A stretch of 62,444 nucleotides of DNA, taken from assembly GCF_003857055.1 (NCBI RefSeq), contig NZ_QGSZ01000214.1:1-62444 (forward strand), read 5' to 3'. The stretch's first letter is position 1; every line of letters starts with the position of its first letter. Below, piece after piece: positions 8,397-17,416 of the stretch. Position numbers and translations under genes: made by a program. Origin of the DNA: Micromonospora inaquosa. GTDB lineage: Bacteria > Actinomycetota > Actinomycetes > Mycobacteriales > Micromonosporaceae. The notes below the pieces were generated by a model. That model was not told the DNA's origin, did not search any database, and saw only the letters and a list, made by a program, of their open reading frames with translations.

Positions 8397-9376
8397 GGGC
8401 CTTTCGTTACCACCGGCCCGCCGACGTGGCCGAGGCGGTCGCCGTGCTGGCCGCCGAGCCGCAGGCCGCCTACCTGGGCGGCGGCACCAACCTGGTGGAC
8501 CTCATGAAGCTCGGGGTGCAGCGCCCCGACGTGCTGGTGGACGTGACCCGGCTCCCACTCGACACCGTGGAGGAGCTGCCCGACGGCGGGCTGCGGATCG
8601 GCGCGACCGTCCGCAACAGCGACCTGGCGGCCCACCCGGTGGTGCGCCGCGACTACCCGGTGCTGGCCCGCGCCCTGCTCGCCGCCGCCTCCGGACAACT
8701 ACGCAACATGGCCACCACCGGCGGCAACCTGTTGCAGCGCACCCGCTGCGTCTACTTCCAGGACACCGGCAAGGCGTGCAACAAGCGGGAGCCGGGTAGC
8801 GGTTGCGCAGCCCTGCACGGCCAGAACCGCGACCTGGCGGTGCTGGACTGGTCCGAGCAGTGCGTGGCCACCCACCCGTCCGACCTGGCCGTCGCGCTGG
8901 CCGCCCTGGACACCGTGGTGGAGGTGCACGAGCCCGACGGGCCCCGCGACATCCCGATCGCCGACCTCTACCGCTCCCCCGGCACCCACCCGGAACGGGA
9001 GACCACCCTGGCCCGGGGCACGCTGATCACCGCCGTCCGGCTCCCGCCACTGCCGGCCGCGCGCCGCTCGACGTACCTCAAGGTCCGCGACCGGGCCTCG
9101 TTCGCCTTCGCCGCGGGGTCGGTGGCCGCGGTGCTGGACCTCGACGGGGACGTGGTTCGCGACGTGCGCCTGGCGTACGGGGCGGTGGCGCACCGGCCGT
9201 GGCGGGCGTACCGGGCCGAGGAGGAGCTACGCGGCCGTCCGTTCAGCCCGGACCTGGCGGCACGGGCCGCCGACGCGGAACTGGCGCAGGCGCGCCCGCT
9301 GCGGCACAACGGGTTCAAGCTGCCGCTGACCCGGGCCATCACCGTGCGGGCGCTCACCGAGCTGGCGTCGTCGTGA
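8393..9376 (+). CDS. aldehyde oxidoreductase, FAD and [4Fe-4S] subunit (PaoB-like)
   Basis: This 327-residue medium subunit starts at a GTG overlapping the previous stop. The FAD-binding loop YLGGGTNLVDLMK (about 27-39) and the GNLLQRTRC segment are clear. Cysteines at 119, 129, 138 and 157, with the context KREPGSGC, match the extra [4Fe-4S] site of the PaoB/HCR branch, which ordinary xanthine dehydrogenases lack. This marks the complex as a PaoABC-type aldehyde oxidoreductase more specifically than a xanthine or CO dehydrogenase. Electrons pass from FAD to an acceptor that cannot be deduced here. The downstream gene again overlaps by 4 nt. Confidence 0.88.
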   Translation: MRAFRYHRPADVAEAVAVLAAEPQAAYLGGGTNLVDLMKLGVQRPDVLVDVTRLPLDTVEELPDGGLRIGATVRNSDLAAHPVVRRDYPVLARALLAAASGQLRNMATTGGNLLQRTRCVYFQDTGKACNKREPGSGCAALHGQNRDLAVLDWSEQCVATHPSDLAVALAALDTVVEVHEPDGPRDIPIADLYRSPGTHPERETTLARGTLITAVRLPPLPAARRSTYLKVRDRASFAFAAGSVAAVLDLDGDVVRDVRLAYGAVAHRPWRAYRAEEELRGRPFSPDLAARAADAELAQARPLRHNGFKLPLTRAITVRALTELASS

Positions 9377-11463
9377 GCACCGACGCGGTCGGCCGCGCGT
9401 ACCCCCGGTTGGAGGGACGCGAGAAGGTCACCGGCACGGCCCGGTACGCGGTGGAGTACCCCGTGGACGGGGTGACCTACGGCTGGGCGGTGCCGTCGGC
9501 GGTGGTGCGGGGTCGGATCACCCGGGTCGACACGACGCGGGCGCTGGCGTCGCCCGGCGTGCTGGCCGTGCTGCACCACGGCAACGCGCCGCGGATCGCG
9601 CCCAGCCAGCAGACGGAGCTGTGGCTGTTGCAGGAGCCGGCGGTGCACTACCGGGGGCAGTACGTCGCCGTCGTGGTGGCCACCAGCCTGGAGGCGGCCC
9701 GCGAGGGCGCCCGGCTGGTCCGGATCGACTACGACACCGGCCCGCACAGCACGGTGCTCACCGATGACCACCCGGGCCTGTACAAGCCGGACCACGTCAA
9801 CCCCAGTTATCCGACGGACACCGCCGAGGGTGACTTCGACGCCGGCTACGCGGCCGCCCCGGTACGGGTGGACGCCACGTACCGCACTCCGGCGTACCAC
9901 AACAACCCCATGGAGCCGCACGCCACGACGGCGCAGTGGCGCGACGGACGGCTGCTGGTGCACGACTCCAATCAGGGCGCGTCGTCGGTACGGGCCACGT
10001 TGGCCGAGCTGTTCGAGCTGCCTCCGGAGTCGGTCCGGGTCGTCGCGCAGCACGTCGGCGGCGGCTTCGGCAGCAAGGGGTACGCCAAGGCCGCAGTGGT
10101 GCTGGCCGCCCTCGCCGCCCGACACGTGGACCGCCCGGTGAGGCTGGCGCTGACCCGCCAACAACTGTTCGGGCCGGTCGGTTACCGCACCCCCACCATC
10201 CAGCGGGTCCGCCTCGCCGCCGACACCGACGGCCGGCTCACCGCCATCTGCCACGACGCGATCAGCCAGACCTCGACCATCCACGAGTTCGCCGAGCAGA
10301 CCGCCGTCTACACCCGCAGCATGTACGCCGCGCCGCACCGCCGCACCACGCACCGGCTGGTCCGCCTCGACGTGCCCACGCCGTTCTGGATGCGCGCTCC
10401 GGGCGAGTGCCCCGGCGCGTACGCCCTGGAGTCGGCGATGGACGAGCTGGCCGTCGCCGTCGGCATCGACCCGGTGGAGTTGCGGATCCGCAACGACACC
10501 GATGTCGACCCCGACCAGGGGCGACCGTTCACCAGCCGCAACCTGGTGGCCTGTCTGCGCGAGGGCGCACAACGGTTCGGCTGGACCGGCCGTGATCCGT
10601 CACCCCGGTCGCGGCGCGACGGGCGTTGGCTGATCGGCACGGGGGTGGCCGGGTCGAGCTACCCGGCCCGCGCCCGGCCATCCTCGGCGACGGCCACCGC
10701 CCGGCCCGACGGGAGCTTCCTGGTGCGGGTCAACGCCACCGACATCGGCACCGGCGCGCGGACGGCGATCTGGCAGGTGGCTGCCGACGCGCTCGGGGTG
10801 CCGCCGGAGCGGGTGGAGATCCGCATCGGCGACAGCGCCCTGCCGACCGCCCCGGTGGCCGGGGGCTCGATGGGGACCTCCAGTTGGAGCTGGGCGGTGA
10901 TACGGGCCGCTCAGGCGCTGCGCGAGAAGCTGCGCGACGGCGTGCCGCCGACCGGCGAGGTGACCGCCGAGGCGGACACCACCGAGGAGGTGGGCAGCCA
11001 GCCGGCGCTGCCCCGGTACGCGTACGGGGCACAGTTCGTCGAGGTGCGGGTCGACGCGGACACCGGCGAGGTGCGGTTGAACCGGATGCTCGGCGTGTTC
11101 GCGGCGGGGCGGGTGGTGAACCCGACGACGGCCCGCAGCCAGCTCATCGGCGGCATGACGATGGGGCTGTCGATGGCGCTGCACGAGGAGGGTCTGCTCG
11201 ACGAGCGGTACGGCGACTGGGTCAACCACGACCTGGCCACCTACCACATCACCGGTTGCGCGGACGTGGAGTCGATCGAGGCGTACTGGCTGGACGAGCG
11301 GGACGACGAGCTGAACCCGGCCGCGGTGAAGGGCATCGGCGAGATCGGCATCGTCGGTGCCGCGGCGGCGGTGGCCAACGCGGTGCACCACGCGACCGGC
11401 GTACGGATCCGGGAGCTGCCGATCCGGCTGGACAAGCTCATCGGAGTATCGGAACTGGCTTAA
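9373..11463 (+). CDS. aldehyde oxidoreductase, molybdenum subunit (PaoC-like)
   Basis: This 696-residue catalytic subunit starts at the GTG overlapping the previous stop. Family landmarks include YRTPAYHNNPMEPHAT, the cofactor loop HVGGGFGSKGY, and the C-terminal GIGEIGI, whose Glu (about residue 657) is the catalytic base that activates the Mo-bound water. Length matches PaoC. The enzyme should oxidise aldehydes to carboxylic acids using molybdopterin cytosine dinucleotide; aromatic aldehydes are the known preference of PaoABC, but the substrate here is inference. Molybdate uptake genes lie at 25.7-28.8 kb. Confidence 0.9.
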   Translation: MSTDAVGRAYPRLEGREKVTGTARYAVEYPVDGVTYGWAVPSAVVRGRITRVDTTRALASPGVLAVLHHGNAPRIAPSQQTELWLLQEPAVHYRGQYVAVVVATSLEAAREGARLVRIDYDTGPHSTVLTDDHPGLYKPDHVNPSYPTDTAEGDFDAGYAAAPVRVDATYRTPAYHNNPMEPHATTAQWRDGRLLVHDSNQGASSVRATLAELFELPPESVRVVAQHVGGGFGSKGYAKAAVVLAALAARHVDRPVRLALTRQQLFGPVGYRTPTIQRVRLAADTDGRLTAICHDAISQTSTIHEFAEQTAVYTRSMYAAPHRRTTHRLVRLDVPTPFWMRAPGECPGAYALESAMDELAVAVGIDPVELRIRNDTDVDPDQGRPFTSRNLVACLREGAQRFGWTGRDPSPRSRRDGRWLIGTGVAGSSYPARARPSSATATARPDGSFLVRVNATDIGTGARTAIWQVAADALGVPPERVEIRIGDSALPTAPVAGGSMGTSSWSWAVIRAAQALREKLRDGVPPTGEVTAEADTTEEVGSQPALPRYAYGAQFVEVRVDADTGEVRLNRMLGVFAAGRVVNPTTARSQLIGGMTMGLSMALHEEGLLDERYGDWVNHDLATYHITGCADVESIEAYWLDERDDELNPAAVKGIGEIGIVGAAAAVANAVHHATGVRIRELPIRLDKLIGVSELA

Positions 11464-11472
11464 ATAAGCCGT

Positions 11473-11486
11473 CAGTGATACAACTG
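11473..11486. promoter_or_regulatory. candidate ArsR operator
   Basis: CAGT-N6-ACTG is an inverted repeat (GATACA in the middle) immediately upstream of the ArsR start, in a short AT-richer stretch after the molybdenum subunit. It is well placed for autorepression, but the arms are only 4 bp. Confidence 0.35.
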
Positions 11487-11491
11487 TCGAC

Positions 11492-11857
11492 GTGCACGCC
11501 TTCGACGTGCTGGGCGATCCGGTCCGGCGCCGCATCCTGGAGCTGCTCGCCGACGGCGAGCAGACGGCCGGTGCGGTCAGCGCGGTCATCCGCGAGGAGT
11601 TCGGCATCTCCCAGCCCGCCGTGTCCCAGCACCTCAGGGTGTTACGCGACAACGGCTTCGCCACCGTGCGGCCGGAGGGCACCCGGCGGCTCTACGCGGT
11701 CGACCCACGCCCCCTGCGCGAGGTCGACGGCTGGCTGGAGCACTTCCGCCGGTTCTGGGCCCCACCCCTGGCGGCACTCGCCACCGAGCTGGCCCGAGGC
11801 CGACGCGACCGTCGACTACACGGGCCCGCCGACCCATCCGACGAGAGGAACACCTGA
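11492..11857 (+). CDS. ArsR-family transcriptional regulator
   Basis: This 121-residue protein has a winged helix-turn-helix over most of its length: VLGDPVRRRILELLADGEQ, then ISQPAVSQHLRVLRDNG as the recognition helix, then the wing RPEGTRRLYAVDP. The usual metal-site CxC of ArsR/SmtB is absent, so it is not an obvious metal sensor. It belongs to the ArsR branch paired with SRPBCC proteins. The stop overlaps the start of the SRPBCC gene by one base, so they are co-translated. The GTG start has no clear ribosome site. Confidence 0.88.
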   Translation: MHAFDVLGDPVRRRILELLADGEQTAGAVSAVIREEFGISQPAVSQHLRVLRDNGFATVRPEGTRRLYAVDPRPLREVDGWLEHFRRFWAPPLAALATELARGRRDRRLHGPADPSDERNT

Positions 11858-12498
11858 TGTTCGACGCCACCGAGCAGATCAACGCCGTCCAGCGGAAGGT
11901 CGGCAGCCGCACCCTGGAAGCCGGCGAGGCGCGGGTCACCACGATCAGTCAGACCTACCAGGCGACGGTCGAGGACCTGTGGGACGCCTGCACCAGCGCG
12001 GAGCGCATCCCGCGCTGGTTCCTGCCGATCTCCGGCGATCTGCGGCTGGGCGGCACGTACCAACTTGAGGGCAACGCCCACGGCACCATCGAAAGCTGCG
12101 AGCCGCCGCACCGCTTCACCGCCACCTGGGAGATGGGCGGCGAGGTGAGCTGGATCGAGGTGAGCGTCACCGCTGTCGACGGCGAGCGGGCCCGCCTCGA
12201 CCTGGACCACATCGCGCACGTCGACCAGGACCGGTGGGCCCAGTTCGGGCCGGGCGCGGTCGGTGTCGGCTGGGACCTCGGGCTGCTCGGCCTCGCCTCG
12301 CACCTGGCCGCCGACGGCGGCGGGATCACCCCGGAGCAGGGCGCCGAATGGACCGCCTCCGCCGAGGGACGGCGGGCCATGGAGCTGAGCAGCCACCTGT
12401 GGTGCGAGGCGAGCATCGCCGCCGGCACCGACGCCGACGAGGCGAAGGCCGCCGCCGAACGCACCACCGCCTTCTACACGGGCACCCCGGCGGCCTGA
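11857..12498 (+). CDS. SRPBCC (AHSA1-like) domain protein
   Basis: This 213-residue protein has a START/SRPBCC helix-grip fold resembling Aha1 C-terminal domains: ISQTYQATVEDLWDACTSAERIPRWF, then GGTYQLEGNAHGTI, then the closing helix GWDLGLLGLASHL. Such proteins bind a hydrophobic ligand and are very often encoded after an ArsR regulator, as here, with a GAGGAA ribosome site before the ATG. The ligand is unknown. The stop codon lies inside the first copy of a 24-bp tandem duplication. Confidence 0.8.
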   Translation: MFDATEQINAVQRKVGSRTLEAGEARVTTISQTYQATVEDLWDACTSAERIPRWFLPISGDLRLGGTYQLEGNAHGTIESCEPPHRFTATWEMGGEVSWIEVSVTAVDGERARLDLDHIAHVDQDRWAQFGPGAVGVGWDLGLLGLASHLAADGGGITPEQGAEWTASAEGRRAMELSSHLWCEASIAAGTDADEAKAAAERTTAFYTGTPAA

Positions 12499-12538
12499 CC
12501 GCGGAGCGGGGCGGCGGCCTGACCGCGGAGCGGGGTGG
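12491..12538. repeat. 24-bp tandem duplication at the end of the SRPBCC gene
   Basis: Two adjacent 24-bp units (12491-12514 and 12515-12538) differ at a single base (C versus T at unit position 22). The first unit contains the SRPBCC stop codon, so duplication moved 3-prime coding sequence into the spacer without changing the protein. Confidence 0.85.
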
Positions 12539-12581
12539 CGGCGCGGCAGCCTGGACGGCGGTCGGAGTAACGTGCTGCGCC

Positions 12582-13091
12582 ATGACCGGCACGCCGTACT
12601 CGCACTGCTCCTACTGCGGCGCCGCCTACCCGCCGGCCGTCGGATGGCCACGAATCTGCGCGGTCTGCGGCGAGACCGTCTGGCGCAACCCACTGCCGGT
12701 GGCGGTCGCGGTGCTGCCGGTCCGCACGGCCGAGGGCCTGGGTGTGGTGGTGGTCCGCCGGGACATCGAGCCGGCCCGCGGCCTGCTCGCGCTGCCCGGC
12801 GGCTTCATCGAGTACGGCGAGGAGTGGTCCGACGCGCTCGTGCGTGAGCTGCGGGAGGAGACCGGCCTGATCGCGGCGGCCGAGGACGCCCGCCTGTTCG
12901 CGGTGCACGGCGCGCCGGCGGGCGGAACGATGATGGTCTTCGGGGTGCTGCCCGAACGGGCGGCGGAGGAGCTGCCGCCCTCGACACCGACCGAGGAGGC
13001 GACCGAGTGGCTGGTGCTCACCGACCCGGTCGAGTTGGCCTTCTCCACCCACACCCGGGTCCTGGCTGAGTTCCTGACACCCACTTCCTGA
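12582..13091 (+). CDS. NUDIX hydrolase with N-terminal zinc ribbon
   Basis: This 169-residue protein starts with CSYCGAAYP...CAVCGE (four Cys, about residues 9-31), a small zinc ribbon like that of NADH pyrophosphatases. The NUDIX box follows: GGFIEYGEEWSDALVRELREETGL, matching GX5EX7REUXEEXGU with metal-binding Glu residues. The ATG was chosen because the zinc ribbon starts right after it; TAACGT lies 8 nt upstream, so the mRNA may be nearly leaderless. It should hydrolyse a nucleoside diphosphate linked to another moiety; the exact substrate is unknown. Confidence 0.87.
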   Translation: MTGTPYSHCSYCGAAYPPAVGWPRICAVCGETVWRNPLPVAVAVLPVRTAEGLGVVVVRRDIEPARGLLALPGGFIEYGEEWSDALVRELREETGLIAAAEDARLFAVHGAPAGGTMMVFGVLPERAAEELPPSTPTEEATEWLVLTDPVELAFSTHTRVLAEFLTPTS

Positions 13092-13261
13092 CGGCACCGA
13101 CGGCACCGGCCGCGGCGGGTGACCTGACGACCTCTGACCATGGCCTTGCCGTCATCAGGCAGCAGGGGACAAGGGTTTGGTCGATCTGCAGGACCATGCG
13201 GGTGCCGCCGCGCCGCTAGGCTACGGCCTCGACGTCGTATGGCTGGTAAGGGGAGACGGAC

Positions 13262-14071
13262 ATGTCGCAGGACCAAGCTGAGCAGCCGGTGGGAGGTTCG
13301 GCCGCCAAACTGGACACGACAGTGCCGCACTCGGCACGGGTGTGGAACTACTGGCTCGGCGGTAAGGACAACTTCGTCCCGGATCGCGAGGTCGGCCAAC
13401 AGGTACGGGCGGTCTTCCCGGAAATCGTCGAGGCCGCACGGTATTCGCGCGCGTTTCTCGGACGAGCGGTCACCTATCTCGCCGCAGAGGCGGGGATCCG
13501 CCAATTCCTGGACATCGGTACCGGCCTACCCACAGCCGATAACACCCACGAGGTCGCCCAACGGATCACGCCGCAGGCGCGCGTCGTCTACGTCGACAAC
13601 GACCCGATGGTTCTCGCGCACGCCCGGGTGTTGCTGACCAGCAGCCAGGAGGGTGCCACACAGTATGTCGACGCCGATCTGCGCGACCTGGAGAAGATCG
13701 TCCAGGGTGCCCGCGAGACACTGGACTTCGATGAGCCGATCGCGCTGATGATGCTGGGCGTCATGGGTCACGTCGAGAAGCCGGCCGAGGCGCGGGCCAT
13801 CGTCAACGCTCTGGTCTCGTCCCTACCATCGGGGAGCTTTCTGGCGATGTCCGACGGTACGGCTACCAGCGAGCGGGTCATCGAGTCGCATCGGCAGTAC
13901 AACGAGAGCGGCGCTCTGCCGTACCACCTGCGTGAGGTCGCGGACTTCACGGCGTTCTTCGACGGCCTCGACCTCGTCGAGCCGGGTGTCGTGCCGCTGG
14001 GGCACTGGCGGACCGACAGCACGCCCCCGACCGCGGTCGATGGCTACTGCGGGGTCGCCCGCGTGCTCTGA
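13262..14071 (+). CDS. DUF574 (SAV2177-like) SAM-dependent methyltransferase
   Basis: This 269-residue protein has the actinobacterial DUF574 hallmarks: SARVWNYWLGGKDNF near the N-terminus, the SAM-binding FLDIGTGLPTADN at about 80-92, and VVYVDNDPMVLAHAR. A GGGGAGA ribosome site precedes the ATG. This family is expanded in Streptomyces and relatives, and substrates are generally unknown. Neither neighbour suggests a target, so it stands alone. Confidence 0.88.
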   Translation: MSQDQAEQPVGGSAAKLDTTVPHSARVWNYWLGGKDNFVPDREVGQQVRAVFPEIVEAARYSRAFLGRAVTYLAAEAGIRQFLDIGTGLPTADNTHEVAQRITPQARVVYVDNDPMVLAHARVLLTSSQEGATQYVDADLRDLEKIVQGARETLDFDEPIALMMLGVMGHVEKPAEARAIVNALVSSLPSGSFLAMSDGTATSERVIESHRQYNESGALPYHLREVADFTAFFDGLDLVEPGVVPLGHWRTDSTPPTAVDGYCGVARVL

Positions 14072-14081
14072 CGCCCTGGCC

Positions 14082-14087
14082 TAGACT
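14082..14087 (+). promoter_or_regulatory. -10 box of a leaderless promoter
   Basis: TAGACT lies exactly 6 nt before the GTG at 14094, 10 nt after the previous stop codon, with no Shine-Dalgarno. Confidence 0.5.
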
Positions 14088-14093
14088 TCGCCG

Positions 14094-15665
14094 GTGCGTG
14101 AGGTGTCGGGGGACTTCGAAATCCACATCACGGTCCGGGATCACGAGGCGGACGCGCTGTCTGCCTTCGCGGCCCGGCACGAGCTGAAGTTCGTGCACAT
14201 CATGCTCGACCGGGGCACCTTCGCCTCCCAGCCGATGCTCACCCTGACCGGGCGCGGCACGCTGGTCGAGCAGCGGGCCGTGGCGCAGCGCTGGCAACGC
14301 GAGCTGCGGGCCACCGGTATGTACGTGAACCGCACGAAGATCGAAGCGGCACCGTGGTGCGTCGGTGTGCCGCAGTCCGACGAACAGGCGGCGACGGAGC
14401 CGGAAGGCCGGTACTTCGAGCATCACGTCAAACTGCTGCTGACCGGCCCGGTGGTGGCGCAGGTGTTGGCGCTCACCGATCTGGTCGAGCCGCACGGGGC
14501 GCGACTGTCCCGCAACGCCCGCCGGGAACACGCTGGTGGGGTGCAGGAACGGTTCGTCAACCAACGCTGCCACGGCGTCGGGCTCGCCACCGCCAAACAG
14601 CGCCTGGACGACCTCGTCGCGACCCTGGCCGCCGCCGGCCACGAGGCCGTCGCCGTCGAGCAGGAGTACGTCGTGTTCGACAACAACCTGGCACATGACC
14701 ACCGCTGGCTGGACGTGCCCGAGAGCCGCGTGACCGAGTGGGAGGTGGAGCGCGAGAACATTATGAGGTCCGCACCGGAGGGCTCGCCGGACTTCCCGCC
14801 GACCTACCGCCCACTGCCCGCCGACGTGCCCGTCCGCCAGCGGGCGGCGTTCGATCCGGCACTCAGGCAGTATCCGAACGCGTACCGGGCTGGTGAGCCC
14901 GACTTCCTCGTGGCCGCCACCGGTCAGCGGTGGACCACCGCCCGGCGCGCCGCGATGCAACAGGTCCTGGCGGTCATCGCGGCGATCCCCGAGAGCCGCC
15001 ATCTGGTGCTGCGCGGCAGTGTCCTCATGCCGACCCAGGTCGGTGACGGCGCCCGCGAACCGGGCGATCTCGACTTCGTCGTCGTCCCGCACACCATCAC
15101 CAGCGACAGTGCCGACGCCCGTGCGCTACTCGACGCCGTCAAGGCCGCCGTCCGGGCCGCCCCGGATGCGGGCCTGCGACCGGACCGGATCAGCGAGGCC
15201 GCCATCTGGACGTACGAGCGAGCCGACGGCCGGCGCCTCGTCGTCCCGTTCAGCGCGCCCGGGACTCCGGACGGCCACGTACAGATCGACATCGTCTTCG
15301 GCGAACAGCTCCCTCTCCCACCGGAGACGGTCATGCTGCCGGGTGTCGCGGCGCCGATGCTGGCCGCACCCGCCCCGCTGGCGCTGGCGTGGAAGCTGCT
15401 GTGGCTGGCCACCGACTCGTATCCGCAGGGCAAGGATCTCTACGACGCGGTCCTCCTCGCCGAAACCACCACCGTCGACCTGGACCTGGTCCGCCGGCTC
15501 ATGCGACCGGATCTCGCCTTCGAAGCCGACCGCTTCGTCGCCGAGACCGTGCTGACCTGGAGCGTCGACTGGGCCAACTTCACCGACGAGTACCCGGGTA
15601 TCGGCGGCACCGTCGAGCAGTGGACACATCGGCTGGCGACGGTCCTCGACCGCGCCTGGACCTAG
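14094..15665 (+). CDS. duplicated alpha/beta domain fused to AbiEii-like nucleotidyltransferase
   Basis: This 523-residue protein has three parts. The first two (about 1-110 and 115-225) look like divergent copies of one small domain, FEIHITVRDHEADAL and FEHHVKLLLTG; their function is unknown to me. The C-terminal part (about 270-520) resembles nucleotidyltransferases of the AbiEii/type IV toxin class. LRGSVLMPTQVGD...GDLDFVVVP carries the GS and DxD-like metal-binding positions, and a further Asp lies in HVQIDIVFGEQ; the RPDL...DAVLLAE segment also fits. AbiEii toxins transfer nucleotides to RNA. No AbiEi antitoxin gene is adjacent, so a toxin role is doubtful and an RNA- or metabolite-modifying enzyme is as likely. 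Confidence 0.7.
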   Translation: MREVSGDFEIHITVRDHEADALSAFAARHELKFVHIMLDRGTFASQPMLTLTGRGTLVEQRAVAQRWQRELRATGMYVNRTKIEAAPWCVGVPQSDEQAATEPEGRYFEHHVKLLLTGPVVAQVLALTDLVEPHGARLSRNARREHAGGVQERFVNQRCHGVGLATAKQRLDDLVATLAAAGHEAVAVEQEYVVFDNNLAHDHRWLDVPESRVTEWEVERENIMRSAPEGSPDFPPTYRPLPADVPVRQRAAFDPALRQYPNAYRAGEPDFLVAATGQRWTTARRAAMQQVLAVIAAIPESRHLVLRGSVLMPTQVGDGAREPGDLDFVVVPHTITSDSADARALLDAVKAAVRAAPDAGLRPDRISEAAIWTYERADGRRLVVPFSAPGTPDGHVQIDIVFGEQLPLPPETVMLPGVAAPMLAAPAPLALAWKLLWLATDSYPQGKDLYDAVLLAETTTVDLDLVRRLMRPDLAFEADRFVAETVLTWSVDWANFTDEYPGIGGTVEQWTHRLATVLDRAWT

Positions 15666-15707
15666 GGTCTGTCCGCAGCCTCCTCGGCTGGTCTCTGCGC
15701 GATCTGG

Positions 15708-17350
15708 TCAGCGGGTGTCGGCGGGGCGGCGTTCGGCGGGGCCGGTCAGGTAGCCGCTGGCCTGGAGTTCGAACAGCTCCCGGTAGAGGCCGCCGGCCGC
15801 CATCAGCTCGTCATGACTGCCCTGCTGGACGAGTCGGCCCCGCTCCAGCACGAAGATCCGGTCGGCGTGCCGGACGTTGGCCAGCCGGTGGGTGATCAGG
15901 ACGACCGCCCGGTCGGGGCTGCGGCGTAGGTGCTGGAACAGGGCGTGTTCGGCGCGGGCGTCCAGGGCCGCCGACGGTTCGTCGCAGATCAGCAGCGCGG
16001 CGTCCCGGTACAGGCCCCGGGCGGCGACCAACCGTTGCCACTGCCCGCCCGACAGTTCGTGGCCGTCCTTGAACTCCCGGTCGAGCAGCGTGTCGTAGCT
16101 GTTCGGCAGGCCGACGATCATGTCGTGTGCGGCAGCCGCGCCGGCCGCCTCCTGAATGCTCGGACCGGAACGCTCCGGTGGGCGGTCGTGCCGCCCCACC
16201 CGGATGTTCTGCCCGGCGGTGAACGGGAACTTCCAGTACTCCTGGGTCATCACGGCCACCTGGCCACCGAGGGCGCGTGGGTCCAGCTCGACGGCGTCGA
16301 CGCCGTCCCAGCGGATCACCCCACCGGTCGGCCGGTAGAGCCCGGCGATCAGCTTGGCCAGGGTGGTCTTGCCAGAGCCGTTCTCACCAACCAACGCGAT
16401 CACCTCCCCCCGGCGGACGGTCAAACTCACCCGGTCCACGGCTGGCTTGCCGGTGTCCGGATAACTCAGGCTCACCTCGTCCAACTCGATGACCTGGACG
16501 GCGTCGGCCACTCGGTCGCCACCGATCGGCACCCGGGCATGGGCACGGGCCAGGAAGTCCCGATAGTCCTGGTAGTAGAGGGCGTCCTCGTAGAGCGAGT
16601 TCGTGGCGACGACCGCGACGCCCAGGCTGTTTCGCGCCGACTGAAGGGCGAGCAGAGCCGTGGCCGCGGCGGCGAGGGCCACCATCCCGGTCAGCAGGAG
16701 GCCGCCGAGCACCGCGTACACGCCGAAGGTGGCCAGGCCCGCGACGGTCGCGCCGGCGACCCGCGTGCCGGTCTGCGCGCGGACCAACCGCAGCTGGGCC
16801 CGGGTCTCGACGGCCATCACGCCGCGATACTCGCTAAGGAGGAAATCGCGCATCTGGTACGCGCGCACCTCCGCGGCGGTGTGCCGATTGGCCATCAGGT
16901 GGGCCAGCATCCACATCCGACGTTGTCGGGTGATCCGGGCCAGCATCGCCAGGTACTCACGGCGGGCCATCCGCACCGCGGTGATCGCCTGGGGCACCGC
17001 GGCGAGCAGCAGGCAGGGCAGCAGCAGCGGTTGGATGACGGTCACCGCGACGGCGGTGGCGAGCATGCCGACCACGCCGGTGACCAGATTGACCGTGTGG
17101 TCGACGATGTACGCGGCCTCCGCCATTCCGCGGTCGCGAGCCCGGTCCATCTCCTCGGCGAAGCCAGACCGACCGCCTCGCGAACCAGTCGGGGTAGCCG
17201 GCGGGCCACCGCCCAGAAGCCGGTGTGGGCGAACTCGTGCGCGTGATGCAACCAGTCCGGATCCTCCAACTCGGGCAGCATCGGGCCGGCTGGCGGGTCG
17301 CCCGGCTGGTCGTCCTCGGCGGCGGTGCGCTGGCGGGCCATCGACTCCAC
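15708..17350 (-). pseudogene. ABC exporter (fused membrane/ATPase) with internal deletion and frameshift
   Basis: The 3-prime two-thirds encodes a typical half of an ABC exporter: four visible membrane helices (from YIVDHTVNLVTGVVGML), Walker A GENGSGKTT, signature LSGGQWQR, Walker B ALLICDEPSAALD and switch His in LITHRLAN. The true start (GTG at 17350, GAGGAGG site 4 nt away) opens a different frame encoding MESMARQRTAAEDD...RRLPRLVREAVGLA. The two frames meet near 17160-17175, where roughly 110-130 residues including the first two membrane helices are missing compared with usual members (about 600-650 residues). One deletion that also shifts the frame explains this. The protein is probably not functional. 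A sequencing error alone would not restore the missing segment. Confidence 0.75.
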
Positions 17351-17416
17351 GGACCCTCCTCGGGGCGGGGATCACCAACACTGCCCGAGACTACTGGCAG
17401 CGATCACCCACTGCCT

